Shown here: positions 23,662 to 30,830 of the stretch, in pieces
How positions within the stretch are numbered: position 1 is the stretch's first letter
Layout: each line of letters starts with the position of its first letter
Origin: Pseudomonas jessenii
GTDB taxonomy: Bacteria; Pseudomonadota; Gammaproteobacteria; Pseudomonadales; Pseudomonadaceae
Length of the DNA stretch: 64,000 bases
Assembly (NCBI RefSeq): GCF_002236115.1
Contig: NZ_NIWT01000010.1
Span: 124,001-188,000 of the forward strand
Direction of reading: 5' to 3'
Notes under the pieces: model-generated
Told to the model about the DNA's origin: nothing
What the model saw: the letters and a program-made list of their open reading frames with translations, nothing else
The model's database searches: none
Translations under genes and position numbers: made by a program

Positions 23662-24495
23662 TTAATGCACCTCTTCCAGATCATCATGCAGCAGCCCGAA
23701 GATCTCGCGCTTCATCTCGATGAACGAGCGCTCCATGACCATGTCCAGGTTGCGTGGACGCTCGATCGGCACATCCAGAATCTGCTTGATCCGCCCCGGC
23801 CTGGCACCCATCACATACACCCGGTCGCCCAGCAGAATCGCCTCGTCGATGTCGTGGGTCACGAACAACACAGTCTTCTTGCTGTTGCCCCACACCCGCA
23901 GCAACAGCTGCTGCATTTGCAGGCGCGTCTGGCTGTCGAGAGCGCCGAAGGGTTCGTCCATCAGCAGGATCTGCGGGTCATTGGCCAGTGCGCGGGCAAT
24001 GGCGACACGTTGCATCATCCCGCCGGACAACTGTTTGGCGTAGTTGTCGGCAAAGCCGCTCAGGCCCACTTCGTTCACGTAGTAATCGACGATGTCCTTG
24101 CGTTGCGCCGCCGGCATGCCACGCCGCTTGAGGCCGAACTCGACGTTCTGGCGCACTGTCAGCCACGGGAACAGCGTGTAGCTCTGGAACACCATGCCGC
24201 GGTCCGCGCCGGGGCCTTCGACCTGCTGGCCGCCAACGTAAATCTCGCCCGAGGTCGGTTCGGCCAGGCCGGCGGTGAGATACAGCAGGCTCGACTTGCC
24301 GCAACCGGAAGGCCCCACCAGTACGGCAAATTGCTGGTCCGGCACTTCGAACGACACTTCCTCTAACGCGGTAAAGGTACCGCCATCGGGTTTCTTGTAA
24401 CTCAGGCTGACCTTGTCCACCTTCAGCCGGGGGGCGTTCACCGGGGCAGCCTGAGGGGCGACAAAACGATGAGTGGCGGCGGTTACTGAGCCCAT
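23662..24495 (-). CDS. ABC transporter ATP-binding protein (TauB/SsuB type)
   Basis: 277 residues. Walker A GPSGCGKSS (about residues 64-72), Q-loop region, signature LSGGMMQRV, Walker B ILLMDEPFGALD, and the switch His in VTHDIDEA. Energises the permease at 24483-25286. The start overlaps the permease stop by 13 bp. Family resemblance is to taurine, sulfonate and nitrate importers. Confidence 0.92.
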   Translation of the reverse strand: MGSVTAATHRFVAPQAAPVNAPRLKVDKVSLSYKKPDGGTFTALEEVSFEVPDQQFAVLVGPSGCGKSSLLYLTAGLAEPTSGEIYVGGQQVEGPGADRGMVFQSYTLFPWLTVRQNVEFGLKRRGMPAAQRKDIVDYYVNEVGLSGFADNYAKQLSGGMMQRVAIARALANDPQILLMDEPFGALDSQTRLQMQQLLLRVWGNSKKTVLFVTHDIDEAILLGDRVYVMGARPGRIKQILDVPIERPRNLDMVMERSFIEMKREIFGLLHDDLEEVH

Positions 24496-25286
24496 GCGGT
24501 GATCCTCAGACGTAGGAAACGGAACAGTTGATCGGTGACCAGGCCCAGCAGGCCGATGATCGCGATGGCGAGGAAAATCACATCCACCTGGAAGCCACGC
24601 ATGGCCTTGAGGCTCAGGTAACCCAGGCCACTGGATGCGGCCACCAGTTCAGCCACCACCAGGTAAGTCCAGGCCCAGCCCATGGTCACCCGCAGGGTGT
24701 CGAGCACGCCCGGCAAGGACGCCGGGGCAATCACATGCAGCACCGCGTCACGACGGTTCGAGCCAAGGGTGTAGGAGGCGTTGATCAGGTCCTTGGAGAT
24801 GCCTTTGGACACGTCCGCGATCATCACCAGTTGCTGGAAGAACACGCCGAAAATGATCACCGACACCCGTTGCTCCAGACCGATGCCGATCCACAGGATG
24901 AACAGCGGCACGAACGAGGTCACCGGCAGGTAGCGAATGAAATTCACCAGCGGCTCAAGGAAGGCCTGGACGATGCGAAAGCTGCCCATCAACAAGCCCA
25001 GGGGCACCGCCACCAGGGACGACACGATGAAACCGACCATCACCACTTCGACACTGGCCCACACATGTTGGCCAAGGGTGCCGTCGCGGCCTAACCGCAC
25101 GGCGGCCTCGACCACCGCGCCCGGCGTCGGCAGGAACATGCCCGGCACCACGCCACCGTAGGACAACCCGGCCCACAGGCCGACCAACAGCACCCAGGCC
25201 AGGCCACTCGCGCTCCAGATCACCGAGACCGGTAATCCGGTCTTGGGCGTGATGCAGCGGCTCAGCCATGAATTGCGCTTGAACAT
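24483..25286 (-). CDS. ABC transporter permease (TauC/SsuC type)
   Basis: 267-residue inner-membrane protein with six predicted helices and the cytoplasmic EAA loop that contacts the ATPase (around NASYTLGSNRRDAVLHVIAP). Start ATG 25286, eight bases after the binding-protein stop. Forms the channel of the importer encoded at 23662-26281. Confidence 0.92.
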   Translation of the reverse strand: MFKRNSWLSRCITPKTGLPVSVIWSASGLAWVLLVGLWAGLSYGGVVPGMFLPTPGAVVEAAVRLGRDGTLGQHVWASVEVVMVGFIVSSLVAVPLGLLMGSFRIVQAFLEPLVNFIRYLPVTSFVPLFILWIGIGLEQRVSVIIFGVFFQQLVMIADVSKGISKDLINASYTLGSNRRDAVLHVIAPASLPGVLDTLRVTMGWAWTYLVVAELVAASSGLGYLSLKAMRGFQVDVIFLAIAIIGLLGLVTDQLFRFLRLRITAWAQ

Positions 25287-25294
25287 GCAGCCTC

Positions 25295-26281
25295 CTAGAG
25301 CGGGGTGACGAAGTGGTTGTCGATCAGGTCGTCATTGCTGACGTTGTAGGGCTTGCCTTGCAGCTCGCTGGCGGTCTCGTTGGCCAGCTTGATCAGCGGT
25401 GCGCTGTCACCCGGTTTACCCGGCGAGCCCAGCAGTTTTTCGCTCATGGCCTGATCGTAGAAACGCACGCCCTGTGCGGCCGCTTCCATTTCCTTCGGAT
25501 CGGCCAGGTAACCGCCGACACCCTTGGCCATGATTTTGTAGGCTTCCTGTGGATGATCCTTGGTGTACTGCACAGCTTTGTACAAACCGGCCACCAGGGC
25601 CTTGACGTCTTCAGGCTGTTTTTCGATCACGCTGCAGTTCAGTGCGACCACATCGACAATCACCCCCGGTGTGCTGCTGCTGTCGATCAGCACCTTGCCC
25701 TGCTTCTTGTCGCGAACCATCGACAGGTGCGGCTCCCAGGTCACGGCGGCCGGTACGCGACCGGCGATGAACGCGGTGGCGGCGTCGTCGGCCGTCATGT
25801 TCTGCACGGTGATGTCGCTCATGCTCATGCCGTGTTTTTTCAGCAGATAGGACAGCCAGAACTGCGAGGTTGAACCTTCGTTGACCGCAACGGCCTTGCC
25901 CTTGAGTTCCTGCAGGCTCTTGACGTCCTTGCCCACCAGCACACCGTCGCCACCATGGCTGTCGTCCAGCGCGGCCACGGCCTTGAAGCAGAATTGCGGA
26001 CGGTACTTGAGCACCTCATCGATGGTCGACGCCGAGCCGGACAACTCGCCGGAAGCTTGTGCGGCCATGTACATCGCCGCTTCCTCGACCACCGGCAATT
26101 CGACGGTCAAACCGTTTTCCTTGAAGTAGCCAAGGTCCTTGGCCAGGTACAGGGTGCCGTAGCCGACCCAGGTGGTATGACCGATGGACAGGGTGCCGGC
26201 CTGGGCGCTGGTGGCGACCGTCGCGGCGATGGCGGTGACCGCCAGTGGATGGGCAACGCGGGTAAGCAAGGACTTGATCAT
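25295..26281 (-). CDS. ABC transporter periplasmic substrate-binding protein (TauA/SsuA/NMT1-like)
   Basis: 328 residues. Signal peptide of about 25 residues (MIKSLLTRV...ATSAQA) followed by an NMT1/SsuA-type bilobed domain. ATG 26281 has GGGAG upstream; an ATG at 26317 would precede the signal peptide with non-hydrophobic sequence. First gene of the importer operon. Its ligand is unknown: taurine, other sulfonates, nitrate, pyrimidines and amines are all bound by relatives. An aminotransferase and an aldehyde dehydrogenase upstream on the same strand favour an amine-bearing ligand. Confidence 0.9.
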   Translation of the reverse strand: MIKSLLTRVAHPLAVTAIAATVATSAQAGTLSIGHTTWVGYGTLYLAKDLGYFKENGLTVELPVVEEAAMYMAAQASGELSGSASTIDEVLKYRPQFCFKAVAALDDSHGGDGVLVGKDVKSLQELKGKAVAVNEGSTSQFWLSYLLKKHGMSMSDITVQNMTADDAATAFIAGRVPAAVTWEPHLSMVRDKKQGKVLIDSSSTPGVIVDVVALNCSVIEKQPEDVKALVAGLYKAVQYTKDHPQEAYKIMAKGVGGYLADPKEMEAAAQGVRFYDQAMSEKLLGSPGKPGDSAPLIKLANETASELQGKPYNVSNDDLIDNHFVTPL

Positions 26282-26671
26282 GGAGCACTCCCAAAGCTGT
26301 TGATTTAGTTTTGTCATGGGCAGTACGGCGAGCCCTGAATCGGCTGCAACCTGTGGTCTCTCGGGGACCCTTCGGCGGGCAGCGTTCGGTGGGCTGGCGA
26401 GATCGATGTTGGCCCAAGGGCGGGATTAGGAAAATGAGGAAATATGTGGATGCGAACGATGAAAAAACTCGTTAGCGCGCACCGCGAAAGGGCGCTGTGG
26501 GCGGGGATGCACAGGGTGAGAGCAAGACTTGGGAAATGTGTTGTTTGAGCAATAGCTATCGCGAGCAAGCTCGCTCCCACAGGGTTTGTGCCAGCCACAA
26601 TATTTGGGCATTACACATAACCTGTGGGAGCGGGCTTGCCCGCGAAGAGGCCCGCAAGAACGCTACAAATG
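26282..26671. other. Intergenic region between importer operon and aminotransferase
   Basis: 390 bp with no supported gene. It carries a REP pair at 26558-26647 and presumably the promoter of the importer operon, but no clear -35/-10 or operator could be picked by eye. Confidence 0.5.
26558..26647. repeat. REP pair with two different arm types, arms facing inward
   Basis: Left arm ATCGCGAGCAAGCTCGCTCCCACAG (GAGCGAGC type) and right arm CTGTGGGAGCGGGCTTGCCCGCG (GAGCGGGC type): the clearest mixed pair in the window. Confidence 0.88.
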
Positions 26672-28042
26672 TCAGAGCCAGCCGTACTCCTGCGCCGTAC
26701 GATCCACCGCTTTCAAGGTCTTGGCGATCAGCTCATCAATCTCTTCACGGCTGGCAATCAACGCCGGCGCCATGATCATCCGGCCCAAGGTCGAGCGAAT
26801 GATCACGCCCTCTTCAAAACCGATCGTACGGCAACGCCACGCAATGTCGTTCTCATTGGCAAAACGCTTGCGGCTGGTTTTGTCTTCGGCCAGTTGCAGC
26901 GCCGCAACCATGCCGGTGCCCTGGATGTCACCCACCAGCGGGTGCTTACCGAACACTTCGCGCAGGCACTGTTGCAGGTACGGGCCGATGTCATCCTTGA
27001 CCCGCGTCACCACGCCTTCATCGCGCAGGGCCTTGAGGTTGGCAATCGCCACAGCCGCCGCCACCGGGTGTCCGGAATAGGTCAGGCCGTGGGCAAACAC
27101 ACCGCCCTGATCCACCAGCACCGAGGCCATTTTCTTCGACAGGATCAAGCCGCCCATGGGGATGTAGCCCGAGGTCAGGCCCTTGGCGATGGACAGGGTG
27201 TCCGGCTCGAAACCGAAGTACTCGTGGGCGAACCATTCGCCGGTGCGACCGAAGCCGCCGATCACCTCATCGGCGCACAGCAGCACATCGTACTTGCGGC
27301 AGATGCGCTGGATTTCCGGCCAGTAGCTTTCCGGCGGGAAGATCATGCCGCCGGCGCCCTGGAACGGTTCGGCGATAAAGCCCGCGACCTTGTCAGCACC
27401 CAGTTCGAGGATCTTCGCTTCCAGTTGCTGCGCCGCGCGCAGACCGAATTCGGCCGGAGTCAGGTTGCCTTCGTGGGCGAAGAAGTACGGCTCGTCGATA
27501 TGCTCGATGTCCGGAATCATGCCGCCCATTTCGTGCATGAACTTCATGCCGCCCAGCGCCGTCGCGGCCAGGGTCGAACCGTGGTAACCGTTCCAGCGGC
27601 CGATCATGATTTTCTTCTCGGGCTTGCCGAGCACCTGCCAGTAACGACGCACCGTGCGGATCAACACCTCGTTGGCTTCAGAGCCTGAGTTGGTGTAGAT
27701 CGCGTGGCTGTAGTGAGCCGGCAGCAGGCTGAACAGCAGCTCGGACAGCTCGATCACCTGCGGGTGGGTGGTGTGGAAAAACATGTTGTAGTACGGCAGC
27801 TGTTCCAGCTGCCGGCTCGCCGCGGCGGCCAGGTCCTTGCGCCCGTAACCGAGGTTGGTGCACCACAACCCGGACATGCCGTCGAGGTAACGCCGGCCAT
27901 CGTTGTCCCACAGGTGCAGGCGCTCGCCACGGACCATCACCCGTGGCCCCTCGTCATTGAGGGCTTTCTGATCGACGAACGCATGGATGTGGTGCGCAGC
28001 GTCGGCGGCCTGGTAGTCGCGGGTATCACGTGGTGTGGTCAT
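26672..28042 (-). CDS. Class III PLP-dependent aminotransferase (omega-amino acid/polyamine:pyruvate type)
   Basis: 456 residues. Family hallmarks: GLWCTNLGYGR, the SGSEANE motif, RWNGYHGST, the DEVIGGFGRTG motif and the PLP Lys in SIAKGLTSGYIPMGG. Closest in pattern to SpuC-type polyamine and beta-alanine/taurine:pyruvate aminotransferases. Moves an amino group from a terminal carbon to pyruvate or a similar acceptor, leaving an aldehyde that the dehydrogenase encoded 21 bp upstream could oxidise. The real amine donor is unknown. Confidence 0.9.
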   Translation of the reverse strand: MTTPRDTRDYQAADAAHHIHAFVDQKALNDEGPRVMVRGERLHLWDNDGRRYLDGMSGLWCTNLGYGRKDLAAAASRQLEQLPYYNMFFHTTHPQVIELSELLFSLLPAHYSHAIYTNSGSEANEVLIRTVRRYWQVLGKPEKKIMIGRWNGYHGSTLAATALGGMKFMHEMGGMIPDIEHIDEPYFFAHEGNLTPAEFGLRAAQQLEAKILELGADKVAGFIAEPFQGAGGMIFPPESYWPEIQRICRKYDVLLCADEVIGGFGRTGEWFAHEYFGFEPDTLSIAKGLTSGYIPMGGLILSKKMASVLVDQGGVFAHGLTYSGHPVAAAVAIANLKALRDEGVVTRVKDDIGPYLQQCLREVFGKHPLVGDIQGTGMVAALQLAEDKTSRKRFANENDIAWRCRTIGFEEGVIIRSTLGRMIMAPALIASREEIDELIAKTLKAVDRTAQEYGWL

Positions 28043-28063
28043 CGCCAGTTCTCCGTTTTGTTA

Positions 28064-29554
28064 TCAGCGCAATTGAAACCAGGTGGTCTTCAACTGGGTG
28101 TATTTATCGAATGAATGCAGGGACAGGTCGCGGCCGAAACCCGACTGCTTGCCACCGCCAAAAGGCACGGTCACGTCCAGCGCATCGACGCTGTTGACCG
28201 ACACCGTACCGGCCCGCAATTGTCGCGCCACACGGTGGGCGCGGTTGAGGTCGTCGGTCCACAGCGAAGCCGCCAGACCGTAGACACTGTCGTTGGCCAA
28301 TTGCAAGGCGTGGGCCTCGTCGTCGAACGCCGTGACGGCCAGAACCGGGCCGAATACTTCATCGCGAAACAGCGGCATGTCCGGCGTCACGCCGGTGAAA
28401 ATCGTCGGCTGGATGAAGTTGTCCGAGCCGTTGATGATCGACTGCCGACCGCCACAGATCCTGGTCGCGCCTTGCTGTTCGGCTTGCTGGATGAACTTCA
28501 TGATGCGCGCGGTCTGACGGCTGTCGACGATGGCCCCGGCGGCGCTCGACGGGTCCAGCGGATCGCCCGGCAACCAGCGTTCGGCCTGGGCTTTGAGGCG
28601 TTCGACAAACTCGTCATGGATCGAGCGCTGCACCAGCAACCGCGAGTTGGCCGAGCAGACTTCGCCCTGATTGAAGAAGATACCGAACGCGGCTTTCTCG
28701 GCCGCCAGGTCCAGATCCTGACAATCGGCAAACACCAGGTTGGCGCTCTTGCCGCCGCACTCAAGCCACACCTGCTTGAGGTTCGATTGCGCCGAGTACT
28801 GCATGAAATATTTGCCGACCTCGGTGGAGCCGGTGAACACCAGGCAATCGACGTCCGGGTGCAGGCCGAGGGCCTTGCCGGTCTGCTCGCCGAGCCCCGG
28901 CAGCACGTTCAGCACACCCGCAGGTACACCGGCTTCCAGCGCCAGCTCAGCCAGGCGCAGGGCAGAAAACGGCGACTGTTCGGCAGGCTTGAGGATCACC
29001 GAGTTACCGGCGGCCAGGGCTGGGGCGAGTTTCCACGCCGCCATGTCCAGAGGGAAATTCCACGGCACCACCGCAGCCACCACGCCCAGGGCTTCGCGAG
29101 TAATGGTTGCCAGCACGTTCTGCGCACTCGGCGCGACCTGATCGTAGAGTTTGTCGAGGCTTTCGGCGTACCAGCGGAATACTCCCGCGGCACCCGACAC
29201 GTCGATGTTGTAGGCATCCGCGACGGGCTTGCCCATGTTCAGCGAGTCGAGCAGCGCCAGTTCTTCACGGTTTTCGAGGATCAAATCGGCCAGGCGCAAC
29301 AGTACTTGCTTGCGTTCGGTCGGTGAGCGCGCAGCCCAGGTGCCTTCCTCGAAAACCTGCCGCGCATTGTGTACCGCCGCGTTCACGTCTTCTTCGCCGC
29401 AGGCGGCAACGTTGGCCAGGCATTGGCCGGTGGCGGGGTTGATCGCGGCGAAAGTCTGCCCCGACTGCGCCGGGCGGCACTGGCCGTCGATCACGGCCTG
29501 GTCGGGAAACCGCAGGGAAGCGGCCTTGCGTTGCCAATACTCAAGCTCGAACAC
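28064..29554 (-). CDS. Aldehyde dehydrogenase, PuuC/KauB-like
   Basis: 496 residues, NAD(P)-dependent. Motifs: VPWNFPLDMAAWK, the cofactor-binding FTGSTEVGK, catalytic Glu in LECGGKSAN and catalytic Cys in FNQGEVCSA. Start set at GTG 29554 with GGAG nine bases upstream; the resulting N-terminus and length match E. coli PuuC, while an ATG at 29740 would add some 60 unrelated residues. Oxidises amino-aldehydes to amino acids. First gene of an operon with the aminotransferase, divergent from a LysR gene. Confidence 0.92.
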   Translation of the reverse strand: MFELEYWQRKAASLRFPDQAVIDGQCRPAQSGQTFAAINPATGQCLANVAACGEEDVNAAVHNARQVFEEGTWAARSPTERKQVLLRLADLILENREELALLDSLNMGKPVADAYNIDVSGAAGVFRWYAESLDKLYDQVAPSAQNVLATITREALGVVAAVVPWNFPLDMAAWKLAPALAAGNSVILKPAEQSPFSALRLAELALEAGVPAGVLNVLPGLGEQTGKALGLHPDVDCLVFTGSTEVGKYFMQYSAQSNLKQVWLECGGKSANLVFADCQDLDLAAEKAAFGIFFNQGEVCSANSRLLVQRSIHDEFVERLKAQAERWLPGDPLDPSSAAGAIVDSRQTARIMKFIQQAEQQGATRICGGRQSIINGSDNFIQPTIFTGVTPDMPLFRDEVFGPVLAVTAFDDEAHALQLANDSVYGLAASLWTDDLNRAHRVARQLRAGTVSVNSVDALDVTVPFGGGKQSGFGRDLSLHSFDKYTQLKTTWFQLR

Positions 29555-29682
29555 GTTCAGATGCTCCAGAGGACATTCTTGTGTATTGGATAGTCGCTCA
29601 GGCCCAAGCGGTGGAAAACCAGTAAAAATGTGTTCGCAGGCCAAGAAAAAACTACGTAGCCAATCTCCCTTCTGGCGCAGCA

Positions 29683-29703
29683 TGTGGTTATTGTTCAACC
29701 ACA
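29683..29703. promoter_or_regulatory. Predicted LysR-type operator
   Basis: TGTGGTT-N7-AACCACA, a perfect 7-bp inverted repeat of 21 bp overall, between the aldehyde dehydrogenase start (29554) and the LysR start (29782). LysR proteins bind interrupted palindromes containing T-N11-A in such divergent regions. Confidence 0.5.
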
Positions 29704-29781
29704 ACAAATCGCTACCCGAGCGGATAGGGGTGGCGCGCAAATTGCCAGGATGCCTGATCCGTTCTCCCCCCGAGGTTCGCT

Positions 29782-30702
29782 GTGGCTGCCTACAATCTGC
29801 GTCAACTGAAATACTTCATCACCACCGTCGAGTGCGGCAGCGTGGCCGAGGCCTCGCGCAAGCTGTACATCGCCCAGCCCTCGATCTCCACGGCCATCAA
29901 AGGGCTGGAAGACAGCTTCGGCGTGCAGCTGCTGATTCGTCACCATGCACAGGGCGTGTCATTGACCCCCAGTGGTGCACGCTTCTACCGCAAGGCCCAG
30001 GAACTGCTGCGCATGGCCAAGGAGTTCGAACAGAACGCCCTGGCCGACAACGATGTGGTCTCCGGGCAGATCGATATCGGCTGCTTCGAAACCGTCGCAC
30101 CGCTGTACCTGCCGCAATTGATCGCCGGATTTTCGGCGTTGTATCCGGGGGTGGAAATCCGCATCCGCGACGGCGAGCAACAAGAGCTGGTGCAGGGCCT
30201 GACCTCCGGCGCTTTCGACCTGGCGATCCTTTACGAGCACGATCTGGACGGCACCATCGAGACCGAACCGCTGATGCCGGCGCAACGACCTTACGCGCTG
30301 CTGCCAGCCGATCACCGTTTTGCCCAGCAGGCACAGGTGTCGCTGCGGGACCTGTGCCTGGAGCCAATGATTCTTCTGGACGTGCAGCCGAGTCGGACCT
30401 ACTTCGTCAGCCTGTTCGATGAGCTAGGCCTGACGCCACGCATCGCCTTCAGCTCGCCATCGATCGAGATGGTGCGGGGCATGGTTGGCCAGGGGTTCGG
30501 GTTCTCGATCCTGGTGACCAAACCGCATTCGGAGTGCACCTACGACGGGCAGAAAGTGGTGTGCGTGGACATCGCCGAAGACGTCACCGGTTCAGGGCTC
30601 GTGGCGGCATGGCTCAAGCGTGGGCAACTGACCAAACCGGCGCAGTTGTTTGCGGACTACTGCCGCGAACAACTCACCGCCAAATCCGAAAGATCGCAGT
30701 AA
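29782..30702 (+). CDS. LysR-family transcriptional regulator
   Basis: 306 residues. N-terminal winged HTH (about residues 4-65: LRQLKYFITTVECGSVAEAS, then QPSISTAIKGLE) and a C-terminal periplasmic-binding-like effector domain. The start is GTG at 29782. Divergent from the aldehyde dehydrogenase/aminotransferase operon and probably its activator, through the palindrome at 29683-29703. The inducer is unknown. Confidence 0.93.
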   Translation: MAAYNLRQLKYFITTVECGSVAEASRKLYIAQPSISTAIKGLEDSFGVQLLIRHHAQGVSLTPSGARFYRKAQELLRMAKEFEQNALADNDVVSGQIDIGCFETVAPLYLPQLIAGFSALYPGVEIRIRDGEQQELVQGLTSGAFDLAILYEHDLDGTIETEPLMPAQRPYALLPADHRFAQQAQVSLRDLCLEPMILLDVQPSRTYFVSLFDELGLTPRIAFSSPSIEMVRGMVGQGFGFSILVTKPHSECTYDGQKVVCVDIAEDVTGSGLVAAWLKRGQLTKPAQLFADYCREQLTAKSERSQ

Positions 30703-30708
30703 CTTCAT

Positions 30709-30812
30709 GTGGCGAGGGGGCTTGCCCCCGCTGGGTCGCGCAGCGGCCCTAACTCTTCATCTGAAAAGCAGGGCCTGCTGCGCAGTCCAACGGGGGCAAG
30801 CCCCCTCGCCAC
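30709..30812. repeat. REPIN of the GTGGCGAGGGGGC type
   Basis: 104-bp inverted pair (TGTGGCGAGGGGGCTTGCCCCCG and inverse), a sequence class different from the GAGCGAGC elements; shared only with 43878. Convergent region. Confidence 0.93.
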
Positions 30813-30830
30813 AGAGTCCGGTGTTAACCG

